From assembly GCA_030568195.1 (NCBI GenBank), contig JAJLTO010000002.1, positions 806,001 through 870,000 of the forward strand: 64,000 nucleotides of DNA. The letters run 5' to 3'. The position numbers and the translations under genes are program-made. Positions 46,051-56,974 of this stretch are shown piece by piece (position 1 is the stretch's first letter; the number at the start of each line of letters is the position of its first letter). The notes beneath the pieces were generated by a model that saw nothing but the letters and a program-made list of their open reading frames with translations, did no database searches and was not told the origin of the DNA. Source of the DNA: Dipodascopsis uninucleata var. uninucleata (Eukaryota; Ascomycota; Lipomycetes; Lipomycetales; Lipomycetaceae).

Positions 46051-49000
46051 ATGGCTCCGTCATCCGAGCTGTCTCCTTCAGAGTCTTGTCCTGATACACC
46101 TGGGGTATCAACAGACATGAACTCGCCATTCAGTGGAGGGGCCCCAAGATCACCATCACTTGCATCGACCTCGTCTCTATCTATCAAGCGTCCCTTATCA
46201 GATGCTGCAGATGATGATGATGATGATGATTCTCCTCGAGCGCGTGCGTTCGACGATTCCAATACGTACTTCTCTGATTTACCGGACGACTATAGTGGTG
46301 ATCCTGCAGATATTGCAAAGCGCGCGTTTCCTGTGTGCCTCCGCGATACTGAAGACGTGCATTCGAACGTGAATGATAGTAAACAATTGGAATCTCTTTC
46401 ATCTACTTGGGATACTCAAAATTGGCAAAGCACATCTTCAAATGCGCCTACACACGAGGAACAGATATCTATCATAAAGGAGCTTTTTAACGTCAGCATG
46501 AATGAAGGTGAAACTTGGTATATTGTGGCTAGCGACTGGTGGAAAAATTTTTTGAACGATGCAAATCCGGGTCCAGTAGATAATTCAACAATTGTAGATA
46601 ATTACGGGAGTTTAAAGCCAAGGACTGAAGTTGAATTTGAGATTGTGCCTGAGCAAGTATGGGAGCGAATAGTAGAATGGTATGGAGAACACGAGGATTC
46701 TTATTCTATAGCGCGAACAGCAGTGAACACTTCTACAGGGTCCTCTAATATTGAAGTAGAAGTCTATCCTCCTGTTTTTAAATTGCATCATCTTGCTAAC
46801 AGCACGGCACGCTCTAATGAGGATAGTATGTCTGTTCCTTCTCTCTCAATGTCACGTACAAGTCTATATTCAGATCTTGAGTCTGCAGTAAAGCAAAGAC
46901 TTGATATTAAGAATGAAACAATCATCAGAATATGGAAGCTTAATGTCACTCCCAAAAATAGACTGGATGTTGAATCTTTCAAGCAGCTTGTTGACAAGGA
47001 ACTCATAGACCAGCAATCAGATGACAAGGGCAACGACGATAAAAACACTCTGGGGTATCTAGGTTTGAGTGTAAATGCTTCTTTAGTTATTGAAGAAAAA
47101 TCACCATTTTCTGGAGAATGGGTGTCGGAGAGGAAGTCATATATATCACCCTCAATGTCAACTAGAATAAACGGATTCGGTAGGCATTCAGATCTGAACG
47201 ATACTGGTCCTCGGTCTATGACAGTGGTTCCAAAATCCAGAAAGCAACAGCATTATCGAGCATATGAACCTCGCACTAAAGGAACTATGGGATTATCGAA
47301 TCTCGGAAACACTTGTTATATGAACTCTGCTCTCCAGTGCCTTTCACACGTTAAAGAGCTCACACAGTATTTTCTTGTAGGCGCATATAAGGATGAACTC
47401 AACCCTTCGAATCCACTTGGTATGGATGGAAAAGTTGCTATAGCGTACTCAGAACTTCTGCAGAATCTTTTCAATTCAAAATCCTCCTCTAGCTATTTCA
47501 CTCCTAGAGAGATGAAAAGTATTGTTGGAAAATATGGTCCTATGTTTTCTGGCTATGGACAGCATGACTCTCAAGAGTTTTTAGCATTCCTTTTAGATGG
47601 ATTGCATGAAGATCTAAACAGAATTCTTAAAAAACCATACACAGAGAAACCTGAGCTACCTGATGATAAAGTAAGTAGCAAGGATGCTGTTGTTGAGCTT
47701 GCAGACAAGTGTTGGGAGTTGCACCGTATGAGAAACGATTCTGTGATTCAAGATTTATTTGCAGGAATGTACAAGTCGACGTTGGTGTGCCCTGTTTGCA
47801 ATAAAGTTAGCATTACTTTCGATCCGTACATGGACTTAACACTTCCACTACCAATTGATAATACTTGGTCAAAAGAAGTTGTGTTCGTTCCTTATGCTGG
47901 TCGTCCCGTGAAAGTTGATATTGAACTTAACGGTGGTTCTTCTGTGAAGGAGTTTAAGGAGGCTCTTGGTAAAATTGTGGAAGCGGACCCTAGGAAATTT
48001 GTATCTGTTACCGCTTACAACCATAAGCTTTTCAATGTTCATATGGATAATGAACTCATCGCGGACAAAGTCGATACTACAGACGATGCGATTGTGTATG
48101 AGATCGATATTCCTATTCAAGAGGCCGATGATTTAGGCGTAACTATAGTTCCTGTCCTGAGCAAGAAACTAGAGAGAGCAGGTTCTAACATATATGGCCC
48201 TGGGCTATTTGGATATCCCTTCCTTATTACTCTAACTACTAGTGAAATGGCTAATTTTGATATCATCTATAATAAGATAGTCGAAAAATATAAGGGAATG
48301 TCAACTAGCAAGACTCTTGCTGCTTGGGGTTCTCCTGATAAAGACAATAACGGCGAGAGCAATAATATTGAATTAGGGACGTCGGATAGACCTGAAATTT
48401 TTACGTTGAAAGTTGCAAAAATGGGTTATAGACGCCAATATCATGGAAATAAAATACCAATTCAGTGGAGTGTGGAGGATTTGATTGACGTCAGGGAAAG
48501 GTTCAACAAGTTGCAGAAGCCGAAGCGCGTCATTGCTGATCCTCCCAGATACGTCCAGTCGGTTGCAAACGACACAGATGAATATTCCATGAGCTCTGCC
48601 GAAGCGGATGAAGAATTGCAGCGTATCGATGTCTCAGTGACTGCACCAGCTCAATCAATTGATACTGATGGCGAATCTCTTGTTAAATCTAATCATGCTG
48701 ATGCTGTCATCGACGCAGATGATCAATGGGAGGAGACAAACCGCAACAGTGTGTCAGATATCGAGATGCAAGATGCCAGTGATAAGGAGAATAATTTGAG
48801 TACTCTTTTACCTGAAGATGATCCTATCGACGACGAAAATTCATCAGATGATCCTGGAGTTTCTAGTTTGTTCGATAATGAAAATCTCGAACCACATTCC
48901 ATGTCTTATGGACCATCACCAAATCCGTTTAGCGATAATTGGAAGGATGATGTATCCCCTGTTGTATCTTATGTCCAATCTGGTGAGACATTTGTGTGTG

Positions 49001-50256
49001 AATGGACTGATGAGGCTTATGACGTTTGTTTTGGTGCTACAGACGGTAAAGACAGCTTCAGAGGAATGCCAACTTGGGAAACTATGGACAAGAGAATCAG
49101 CAAAGATGTATTAGAAAGGCGAGCCAAGAAGGCCTCTAAAAAGGATCAGACAATAACCCTGGATGATTGTTTGAATCTTTTTGCGAAGCCTGAAGTTCTT
49201 GGCGAAGATGATCTTTGGTATTGTCCAAATTGTAAAAAGCATCAGCAAGCTGTAAAGACTTTTGAAATCTGGAGCATCCCGGATGTTTTTGCTATACATC
49301 TCAAACGATTTTCCAGCACCTCTAGACGAGACAAAATAGACGTGAAGATTGATTTCCCCATTGAAGGTTTAAACTTGTCTGGAAGAGTCGGTAATCCTAA
49401 GCAAGCGGACAATCCTAATTCACTGATTTATGATTTATTTGCTGTGGATAACCATTACGGTGGATTAGGTGGAGGTCATTATACTGCATATGTCAAAAAC
49501 TTCGTGGATAATAAATGGTACTATTTCGACGATTCTTCTGTCAGAGAGGTTCAAGCAGAAGAATCTGTCACAGCAGCTGCATATTTACTGTTTTATAGAC
49601 GAAGATCAGCTACTCCTTTAGGAGGTGACAAGATTGAGAGTCTTATTAGCAAAGAAATGGAATCGGATAATAGTTTGAGTGCTGATATCGATGACGTGAC
49701 AGAGGCGGCCTCGATTAGCTCTTCGGATAGAGATTATGATTCAACGTCTTCTCAGTCACCGAAAACGCCCCCTCCTTATTCTGAAGCATTGCCTAATGGA
49801 AGTGATCTTGTTCCGCTTTCTGTGTCACCATCGTCTTCTGAAGAATCGTCTTCCGCCGGTATATCATCAGCTAGGTTTCCTGGAGAAGGTCATACTCTAG
49901 GTGGAGCAAAGCCGAGCGATAATTGGAGGTTTAATTCATCAACTTCATGGCCTTCTTCTGCAAGTGTGCAAGCGTATAATTTTAGCAATGACAGTAATGG
50001 ACCTGAAAGAATGGCATTCTCAGCCATCAAGAGTGGTAAAAACAATACTTTAAGTAATACTGAGGTTATGAAGCAGAGTACTAATTCAATTAATGGATTT
50101 ATAGTTAGTCATCAAGATGACCTGTTAGAGCCTCTGACAACCTGTGATACTATTGTCCCAAATATGTCTAATGAAGGTGAAGAAGTTGTTGAGATAAAGC
50201 CAGAGTCTTTTACGAATGATGACGACTATGAAGACGAAGGTGGTATTCATCTATAA
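46051..50256 (+). CDS. UBP12: Ubiquitin carboxyl-terminal hydrolase, Ubp12/USP15 type (DUSP plus USP)
   Basis: Single exon, 1401 residues from the first ATG (46051). The head is Ser/Pro-rich with an acidic Asp run. A DUSP domain (about residues 130-225) includes GETWYIVASDWWKNFLND. The USP catalytic domain begins TMGLSNLGNTCYMNSALQCL with nucleophile Cys422 and QHDSQEFLAFLLDGLHEDLN. Zinc-ribbon pairs CPVCN and CPNCK are present. The catalytic His1143 is in HYGGLGGGHYTAYV, then WYYFDDSSV and a C-terminal disordered tail. A ubiquitin-like insertion splits the catalytic core, as in USP4/11/15. It removes ubiquitin from protein substrates; yeast Ubp12 acts on Gpa1, PCNA and mitofusin Fzo1. Confidence 0.95.
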   Translation: MAPSSELSPSESCPDTPGVSTDMNSPFSGGAPRSPSLASTSSLSIKRPLSDAADDDDDDDSPRARAFDDSNTYFSDLPDDYSGDPADIAKRAFPVCLRDTEDVHSNVNDSKQLESLSSTWDTQNWQSTSSNAPTHEEQISIIKELFNVSMNEGETWYIVASDWWKNFLNDANPGPVDNSTIVDNYGSLKPRTEVEFEIVPEQVWERIVEWYGEHEDSYSIARTAVNTSTGSSNIEVEVYPPVFKLHHLANSTARSNEDSMSVPSLSMSRTSLYSDLESAVKQRLDIKNETIIRIWKLNVTPKNRLDVESFKQLVDKELIDQQSDDKGNDDKNTLGYLGLSVNASLVIEEKSPFSGEWVSERKSYISPSMSTRINGFGRHSDLNDTGPRSMTVVPKSRKQQHYRAYEPRTKGTMGLSNLGNTCYMNSALQCLSHVKELTQYFLVGAYKDELNPSNPLGMDGKVAIAYSELLQNLFNSKSSSSYFTPREMKSIVGKYGPMFSGYGQHDSQEFLAFLLDGLHEDLNRILKKPYTEKPELPDDKVSSKDAVVELADKCWELHRMRNDSVIQDLFAGMYKSTLVCPVCNKVSITFDPYMDLTLPLPIDNTWSKEVVFVPYAGRPVKVDIELNGGSSVKEFKEALGKIVEADPRKFVSVTAYNHKLFNVHMDNELIADKVDTTDDAIVYEIDIPIQEADDLGVTIVPVLSKKLERAGSNIYGPGLFGYPFLITLTTSEMANFDIIYNKIVEKYKGMSTSKTLAAWGSPDKDNNGESNNIELGTSDRPEIFTLKVAKMGYRRQYHGNKIPIQWSVEDLIDVRERFNKLQKPKRVIADPPRYVQSVANDTDEYSMSSAEADEELQRIDVSVTAPAQSIDTDGESLVKSNHADAVIDADDQWEETNRNSVSDIEMQDASDKENNLSTLLPEDDPIDDENSSDDPGVSSLFDNENLEPHSMSYGPSPNPFSDNWKDDVSPVVSYVQSGETFVCEWTDEAYDVCFGATDGKDSFRGMPTWETMDKRISKDVLERRAKKASKKDQTITLDDCLNLFAKPEVLGEDDLWYCPNCKKHQQAVKTFEIWSIPDVFAIHLKRFSSTSRRDKIDVKIDFPIEGLNLSGRVGNPKQADNPNSLIYDLFAVDNHYGGLGGGHYTAYVKNFVDNKWYYFDDSSVREVQAEESVTAAAYLLFYRRRSATPLGGDKIESLISKEMESDNSLSADIDDVTEAASISSSDRDYDSTSSQSPKTPPPYSEALPNGSDLVPLSVSPSSSEESSSAGISSARFPGEGHTLGGAKPSDNWRFNSSTSWPSSASVQAYNFSNDSNGPERMAFSAIKSGKNNTLSNTEVMKQSTNSINGFIVSHQDDLLEPLTTCDTIVPNMSNEGEEVVEIKPESFTNDDDYEDEGGIHL
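46211..46230 (+). repeat. (GAT)n run coding for an Asp tract in UBP12
   Basis: Consecutive gat codons (Asp homopolymer of about seven) just inside the UBP12 N-terminus. Length-variable trinucleotide tract. Confidence 0.7.
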
Positions 50257-50825
50257 AAGCTTGTGAGATAATTCGGTGTTTGTCTTATAATTTAAGTCGT
50301 GTTAAATAATATTAATTAAAAATGCATATAACTAAAAAAATATGGAGTAAAGGTGGTTACAATGTAAAAATAGTTAAGTTAATTAAGATGCCGATCCTAT
50401 AGATTAGTTATTTATTTCCTTTTAGTTATTATTCATTAGTATTCGCTGTCAATTTGCTAAATAGCCATAGATTTGATGATTTTATAGTACGAGCGACTGC
50501 TCGAATGCTCAGATACTATGCGAAATAGATCGCGTATAAGTTCTGGTTGATTTCAGTTGTATTCTGTGCAGTTTGCTTCACTGTTTAAAATAGCAAATAT
50601 CAGACAAATTAGCATTTCTACTCTTACAATTACAGGAGTGTAGTGCTGTCTCATCTATCGAGTAAGGTTCATGCGGGTCTATTTTATTATTTCATAATAA
50701 CAAGAAACACCAAAACATTAGGAAAGCACTGGACGATATATATTACAAGGAGAGCAAAAGGAACAAAGAAATAAAAATGAGATATATAGAAAAGGATCGC
50801 TTAGCCATTGAATAACAGGGCTAGA
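50257..50825. other. Intergenic region between convergent UBP12 and MRPL31
   Basis: 569 AT-rich bases. Probable 3' UTRs; nothing else seen. Confidence 0.5.
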
Positions 50826-51153
50826 CTAAAATCCCTTAGGATTGACACGGTGCGAAATACGAGTCCACTTCGGCATTCCTTTTGACCCCTTATTAGTAAA
50901 TATCCTTTACACCATAGAAAGAATTCCGCAAAAACTTACTGTGAAGTCCAATTCGATAATGCTTCGATGACCTGTTGAAAATAGTATATTTGTCTTTTGG
51001 AAGCATTTCGCTTTCCTTAGGTAACTCTGCCTTTAGTATATCCAAGCTCTTGCATTCCATGTTCTTTTCTCGTAGACCGGCTTCTACTATTGCAATAACA
51101 TTATCAACTGCTTTCAATCGCTGTCTCTGTCTATATTTTTGATTTGTGGACAT
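50826..51153 (-). CDS. MRPL31: Mitochondrial large-subunit ribosomal protein mL60 (Mrpl31)
   Basis: Two exons, 51153-50940 and 50878-50826, give 88 residues from the Met at 51153. The match to yeast Mrpl31 is clear: MSTNQKYRQRQRLKAVDNVI, then KESEMLPKDKYTIFNRSSKH and, across the splice site, YRIGLH joined to RMPKWTRISH. The intron (61 nt) has a GTAAGT donor and a TACTAAT branch point. Upstream of the Met the frame reads NPWR just as in yeast (PWRMS). In yeast the protein starts about 23 residues earlier, so a further 5' exon ending near an ATAG acceptor at about 51163 is likely. I could not place its start. mL60 belongs to the fungal mitochondrial 54S subunit. Confidence 0.88.
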
Positions 51154-51819
51154 TCTCCATGGATTTTTCCTATATTCAACAAGTGCACAAGTTAGTTGCT
51201 TTGTTATACTACTGGCGGAAGTCGTCTATAGTCACACTCCTCCATTTCAGCATTCTTGCCGAAAAACAAAATAACTTCTTTCTAACAATATTACTGAAAT
51301 CCTTGAGCTGAAGAGTAATAATATATCGATATATCGAAACAGTACAATCTACGTAAAATGAACATCCGAATAATCATTGAGCGAAGTCACAATAACGATC
51401 CCGACGAACTATGCGATACATACCATAGCAATCCACCAAGACGTATAGAAGATGCCTTAAACGGACCAAACATCTCAACGAATTCGATTCAATCACATGT
51501 AGCGGCAACTTAATGCGTTGCTTGCTTATATACAAAAGTAGTCCGTATACAAAAATAATCTGGTAGTGCAAAAATGTACCCGAGTAAATTTTTTTTCCTC
51601 ACTATATTTCGGAGCAATATTAACGAAATGGGAAGAGTTGATGCTTAAATTTTACATCCATTAAATAAAAAACTAACATTTCCATTTTAGACGCTAGAAA
51701 CATACGATAGAATAAGGAGCATGGACAACAATTAACTGCCAAATAAGATATCTAAAAAAACTAATTTGGAGCGCTTTACGTATCGTAATGGCAGCTGATT
51801 TCCGTGTAGTACTACGAAG
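51154..51819. other. Divergent promoter region MRPL31 / helical-repeat protein
   Basis: 666 bases that probably include an unplaced first exon of MRPL31. Nothing else recognised. Confidence 0.4.
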
Positions 51820-53787
51820 ATGGTTCAATTCTCATGTTCATCTTTCGTTAGAGGCTCGTTGAGATCATCATTAGAAAAGATAAGATCTAGAATACTTCCG
51901 CATAGATGCCGCCTTCGTGAATTTGTTATTATAAATAGTGCTATCAAAGAGCAGCATGGTGTTAGAAGTGTAATGGATGCGGCAATGCTACATGAGCATT
52001 CTGATCTGAAAGATGAAGTCATATCCAAAGCACCACATGGTTTGGTCGACAACAGAGATAGCAACTTGATCGAAATCCTTAATCAACTCATTACAACTGC
52101 CGCTGCTAACGATGATACTTCTATTAAACCAGAATTATCTAATTACAATATCGAAGAAAGTGAATATTCAGCGAGAATTCAGCAATGTGAAGAAAGTATG
52201 CTTTTAGCTAAGGGAATCGATCGTGTGAATGTAGCTAGAATACTAGCAAAAACACATCTAGATCTCATAAGATCTGGACTAACTCCGAAGAACACAAGAG
52301 AGATGCATAGTATTCTTAAGATGGCACAGTTGTCAAAGGATACTACTCTCCTGATAAATACGTTTAACGAAATAGGTCCTCGTTTGGTAGGTGCACATGT
52401 GAATAACGATAACGGTAGGAAGGCTGGTAAGATAGTTTGGTCAGACGAGTCTAGCGAATTGCTTGCAAAAATCATCAAGGATGACCAATCTCTAGGAGAT
52501 AGAAACAAATCTTTTTTGTACTGGACTTCTTTCTTACCAAATCCAAAGAGAGAATACTTAACGGACACTTTCTGGGCGACACTCATGAAATCTGACAAGT
52601 TACACAACTCCAAATCAGATAATTTTTTTCCGCAGCAGCAGGTAGAAAGGTATATGAGAGAGTTAAATTGTCAACGTGGTACTTCATTTTTTGAGGTAAC
52701 ATTACTCAAGTTGTATACCTTCGACAAAGTTGTTCATCAATTTAAGTATATATTAAACAGCCTGAGGGTGTCTCCAACACCTGTAATGCTTACTCATTTA
52801 TTTCAACATGCATATAAGGAGCTTTCTAATAACCAAGCAGATGACTTTTTGAAGTCATTAGCCGAATTGATAGCGGATTCTAATACTGCAGACTTTGTTT
52901 CTGCAGGTATTGTGAAAGGTTTGAGTGATAGAAAAGATTATCAGTCTGTGGCTTCCGTCAGAAATGTAATGGAACAACATCGAAAAGGATATAGCGAGAC
53001 ATGGAATGCTATTTTACAATCATCTATGATGAATACTGATTTGAACTCAATTATTTCGATAATGAGAAGAATGGATGCCAGTAAAATAATTCTAAATTAT
53101 GAATCTGTCAAAAAAATTAATTTGCTGTTAGCTTATAACATGAAAGACAGCAGGTCTAATAAGTATTTGGAAGTCAAAGATAGGTGGATTCCACGAAGGA
53201 GGAATCCTTTCCACAATATTAAAGAATCATATTACATTCTTTTATTTATTGCGATGTTTGGGAATGGGGAGTGCCGTTTGAATCCAGAAGCATGGTCTGT
53301 ACTCTTGATGATAATGGTAAGGACTAGATCTTGTCGTGAGGTAGAGTGCTTAACAGATTGGCTCATCAAGAACTATGACCCTAGGGTCGTTGACGCACCA
53401 AAAGCCCAGAAATCAATAGAATATATTTTAATGGATCCCGAGGATCCAAGTTATCCATTGCGGCGATTAATCGATGAAGATCTAATACGATATGCCATTA
53501 TTCAAGGATTCAAGCGATACAGCAAAAAACCTTGGCGTATAGTGATGTTATTGTCTCGATGGTCTAATGCTGGTGTACATATACCACATGAATCAATTAG
53601 ACTCTTTCTTGTTCAAGAGCTATCTAAATCTTTTGGCGAGAATCCTAATTTAGGATCTATTATGGTAAACTGCCTCAAGGTATGGGATAATAAGTTGACT
53701 ATAGAGAATGACTTAAGGTTGTATGAGTTAGAAGGAAAAAGAGGCGAGCCAACGACGAAGACTTTCCTACGAAAGTACACTACTTAA
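51820..53787 (+). CDS. Putative mitochondrial helical-repeat (PPR-like) protein
   Basis: Single exon, 655 residues. The N-terminus is basic and Ser/Arg-rich without acids (VRGSLRSSLEKIRSRILPHR), as in mitochondrial presequences. The body is almost wholly alpha-helical with degenerate repeat pairs, for example SYSETWNAILQ-type and SIISIMRRMDASKIILNYES, which have PPR-like spacing. The C-terminal third keeps this pattern (EAWSVLLMIMVRTRSCREVE, KKPWRIVMLLSRWSNAGVHI). A role in mitochondrial RNA metabolism or translation is inferred from these features only. No orthologue is recognised. AT-rich codon use resembles the first PPR gene. Confidence 0.65.
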   Translation: MVQFSCSSFVRGSLRSSLEKIRSRILPHRCRLREFVIINSAIKEQHGVRSVMDAAMLHEHSDLKDEVISKAPHGLVDNRDSNLIEILNQLITTAAANDDTSIKPELSNYNIEESEYSARIQQCEESMLLAKGIDRVNVARILAKTHLDLIRSGLTPKNTREMHSILKMAQLSKDTTLLINTFNEIGPRLVGAHVNNDNGRKAGKIVWSDESSELLAKIIKDDQSLGDRNKSFLYWTSFLPNPKREYLTDTFWATLMKSDKLHNSKSDNFFPQQQVERYMRELNCQRGTSFFEVTLLKLYTFDKVVHQFKYILNSLRVSPTPVMLTHLFQHAYKELSNNQADDFLKSLAELIADSNTADFVSAGIVKGLSDRKDYQSVASVRNVMEQHRKGYSETWNAILQSSMMNTDLNSIISIMRRMDASKIILNYESVKKINLLLAYNMKDSRSNKYLEVKDRWIPRRRNPFHNIKESYYILLFIAMFGNGECRLNPEAWSVLLMIMVRTRSCREVECLTDWLIKNYDPRVVDAPKAQKSIEYILMDPEDPSYPLRRLIDEDLIRYAIIQGFKRYSKKPWRIVMLLSRWSNAGVHIPHESIRLFLVQELSKSFGENPNLGSIMVNCLKVWDNKLTIENDLRLYELEGKRGEPTTKTFLRKYTT

Positions 53788-54382
53788 GTAGTGCTTTTTT
53801 TCAAATCAAGTATTATGTTGTGGATGTACTAGTATAAATTATGCTGTAACAAGATTCCACAATCATGGTCGTTAATGAACTTTCGCCTTTCAGGTTTACT
53901 CTGTTCATCGCTTTCTGAAGCTCTCGTCGTGGCGCGTATAATAGAACACAGAGATAGAAATGAGACTGCATCGTCACGATCGTATAATAGAACGATGATA
54001 GACTTTAGGAAATAGGAATTACATACCAAGGAATGAGATTTCATTTGTTTCGAATTCTAAAATGCAGAACTATTACGGTGAAAAATAATGCTACTTTTTT
54101 GAAATTTAAATTTGTTCATTATTTTTTGTCTCCAAAACTAAACAGAAATAGATAGCATAAACATTTCAAGACACCAACTTAGTCGTAAAAGCAAAATGCT
54201 AGTTGAAATATACATGAGAGTTAGATGAATGTGAAGCAAGCCAGACCCAGACATTATACATTAAGCCCCCCAGAATAGACTGTACAAAAACTATAAGATT
54301 TAATGGAAGAAGAAAATCCCAAAACAGATGCTCAATGCATGTAGTGATATGAACCAGACAAAAACAGTGAATAAGTAATGTC
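53788..54382. other. Intergenic region between convergent genes
   Basis: 595 AT-rich bases, presumed 3' UTRs of the helical-repeat and Ser-rich genes. Small frames here show no domain. Confidence 0.5.
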
Positions 54383-55942
54383 TCATCGAGGACGTGATCC
54401 AACATGCTGCTCCCACATGAATCGACGTGAAAAACTCAAGTTATCGGGATTGTCAATACTCTTGATGCTTTCAATCTGAAATTCATCGTCATCAACCAGA
54501 ACACCTCCTCTGACACCCATCTCACCGCTATCATCGTGGATATTTCTTTCCTTCGCAGCAAAGCTGTTAAAACCGCCTCTAGAATTAATCTCTATTGGCA
54601 AGCTCGATCCATAATTCGATGCAGTCTGTATTTCTACTGTATCGTTAAAATATGTATCATTTGTCTCGATATCCTCATCTAAGGAAGATGGATTCGATAT
54701 GTCATTCTCACTTAAATCTCCAGTTTTTTTAAAGCTATTCTTAGAAACCTGAAATGAAGCATTGTTTCCAATCCACTTAGAATATTTATCCCCTGTACTT
54801 GGTAAACTTTTACTCATCGCAGATCTACTATCAAGTTCGGTATTAGTTAGGCTATTATCTTGGCTCCCAAACTCGTGACGATCAGAGTACGAAACACTTC
54901 TAAATCTCCTAGATCCATTCCATGTAGAGCCGACTGAATCCGAATCATTCAAATTTTCATCAAGTTCAAACATATAGTCAGAATCGCTATCTCGTGTGTC
55001 CATTTTATCACTACTCTCAAATTTTGCAATAATAGTAGGACGTGGTTTTGGGGACACTTTAGAGCTAGGACTGTCTACAAGTCCTGAATCAGTATATTCA
55101 GCATGTACTGAAGTGGGTACAATAGAAATATCATGAAATTGCTGCCTAATTTCTTTCAAGTTATTTGTTGTCCGTTGAGTCACAATAGTACCTGCTGCAT
55201 TACTGTGGTCATTACTTCCGAGCTTGGTGGTTTCAATAGAGGTATCCTCGATCATTTCCTCGTCAGGTTCTTCATCAATAGCAGAAGTAACAGAAAGATC
55301 CGACATTCTAACAGGCAAATCAAAATACCCTCCATCAGAGCTTTCAGTTGCCAAAATTATGTCAGTTCCTGGGCTTACGGGTGGAATCTCCTGAGAAAGT
55401 ATAAACATGACTTTCTTCTTGTCCCCTGACCTCTTGACACCATTAGCGCCCTTTAGACTGCTCGGCCTTAGAGCACTTGGAGGTAGCTTAAATGTAGGCC
55501 GGCCCTTAATTGTGACAGCTCCTGAACTTTTTTGCCGTTGATGCTGTTGATGCTGTTGAAGAATACGCAGTTGCTGGTGCGCGAAAGATCTAAGTAGTTC
55601 GTTTTGATATATGTCAAACTCGCGTAATTTCCGGTCTCGAAATGCTTCTATCTCTCTGGTGACCTGATCCCGTCGCAAGTCCAACTTTCTTTGAAGGATT
55701 TCAGGCAGAGACGACAGATTAGTAATGTCAGAGCTTGAAGTACTACTGGTGGTAGATTGACTCTCCTCGTCGATATCGGACAAAACCGACGGTATGATCG
55801 AGAGTGAAGAATCTTTTGTATCGTAAAATGAAGCTTCCATGATTAGTCTGCCGCTATCCAAAGATGCCAGTGGCAACTGTCGTTCAAGTGTTCTGTTGAT
55901 ACGCTGACCTGTATTGGAGAACGTGCTATTATCAATCCACAT
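54383..55942 (-). CDS. Unknown Ser-rich protein with a short coiled coil
   Basis: Single exon, 519 residues. Residues about 85-150 form a helical, charged coiled coil (LPEILQRKLDLRRDQVTREI, then EAFRDRKLREFDIYQNEL) ending in a Gln/His-rich run (ILQQHQQHQRQK). A basic-hydrophobic island follows, KKKVMFILSQEIPPVSPG. The remaining 330 residues are Ser/Asp/Asn-rich and probably disordered. Two short islands, YGSSLPIEI and the C-terminal NLSFSRRFMWEQHVGSRPR, look conserved in style. I do not recognise the family; a peripheral membrane or cortical phosphoprotein is only a guess. Confidence 0.6.
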   Translation of the reverse strand: MWIDNSTFSNTGQRINRTLERQLPLASLDSGRLIMEASFYDTKDSSLSIIPSVLSDIDEESQSTTSSTSSSDITNLSSLPEILQRKLDLRRDQVTREIEAFRDRKLREFDIYQNELLRSFAHQQLRILQQHQQHQRQKSSGAVTIKGRPTFKLPPSALRPSSLKGANGVKRSGDKKKVMFILSQEIPPVSPGTDIILATESSDGGYFDLPVRMSDLSVTSAIDEEPDEEMIEDTSIETTKLGSNDHSNAAGTIVTQRTTNNLKEIRQQFHDISIVPTSVHAEYTDSGLVDSPSSKVSPKPRPTIIAKFESSDKMDTRDSDSDYMFELDENLNDSDSVGSTWNGSRRFRSVSYSDRHEFGSQDNSLTNTELDSRSAMSKSLPSTGDKYSKWIGNNASFQVSKNSFKKTGDLSENDISNPSSLDEDIETNDTYFNDTVEIQTASNYGSSLPIEINSRGGFNSFAAKERNIHDDSGEMGVRGGVLVDDDEFQIESIKSIDNPDNLSFSRRFMWEQHVGSRPR

Positions 55943-56974
55943 ATTAGTATATGGTGCTTAACTATTCTTGTCCGTCTTCCCCCACGCACATACACACACA
56001 CAATTCAGAGTATCTTTTGTTGTCGGTTATCAGTTTATTTGATATAGCACGTAGTAAGTAAATTAAAGAAGAGCTTGAAAATAATCATGCTTCCTTTTTG
56101 TAGCCTTTCAGATCGTGAATGCTCAAATGTAGACATTCCGCAAAGGGATACTTCTCCACTCCGTGCCGACTACTGTTCTTACTCTCCAATAGTACATCAG
56201 CCACCAATTTGTACTTATTCTATCACTTCTTTGCGAACACTAACCACACTTGTCTTCTTATGCCACAATAATATTCTTGGGTATCTAATAATTTCTACAG
56301 TATTATATCAATCTTTCATCTGTTTTTGTGTGGTCCCAAATAGTGCTCCGAATCATATATCCTGTATTCATGTTGGTTTGCGAGCCTTGGAATATTGTGC
56401 GTTTCCTTTCTTAAACCCTTTATTGATCTCCCCTCCTCCTAAAACTTGACTAGAGCAAATATAATACTCACATTATGCTATCGCATATATAAGAAAATAG
56501 CAATCAAAGACCAAATGTCTACTGGGTCAAAATTATACTTGTGTGCCACCGAACTAGCTAGAGCTATCCGCTTGTTCAGTTATCGGCTGTATGTCAGATG
56601 CGTGGCAAGAACTATGTCGAAACTAGTAGGCAGAATTTTAGTATCTCTTATATACCAATATATGTGTGATTTCGCTGCTTTATCTAATAAAGTACCTGAC
56701 TATGCGCCTTACTGGTCGTAAATTTGTGGAAAAAAACATTTGCAGAACCTTCACGCATAAAGAAAGTGTAAAATAGGATTTCAGAATTTGGATTAGTTAG
56801 TGTATAGTGTTTGAAGATCTGATGGCTTCTCATTGTATTTGGCGACCCTAGAACCTCAGAGCATTATTGACCTATACAGTTTTAGCAGCATCATATACCT
56901 AAATCACCAAGTACCGACTCCGAAGCTGATCAGATTTATAGTAGTATGCTCGTTATTGTTAAGCGGTAGCTTCA
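55943..56974. other. Divergent promoter region, Ser-rich gene / ATL1
   Basis: 1.0 kb, with a short CA microsatellite near 55985-56005. Two adjacent open frames at 56075-56449 and 56446-56721 have no recognisable domain and are not called. Confidence 0.45.

Noticed and set aside
56075-56721. Two adjacent plus-strand frames of 124 and 91 codons
   Set aside because: Short membrane-like segments, but no recognisable family and no convincing splice link to ATL1.
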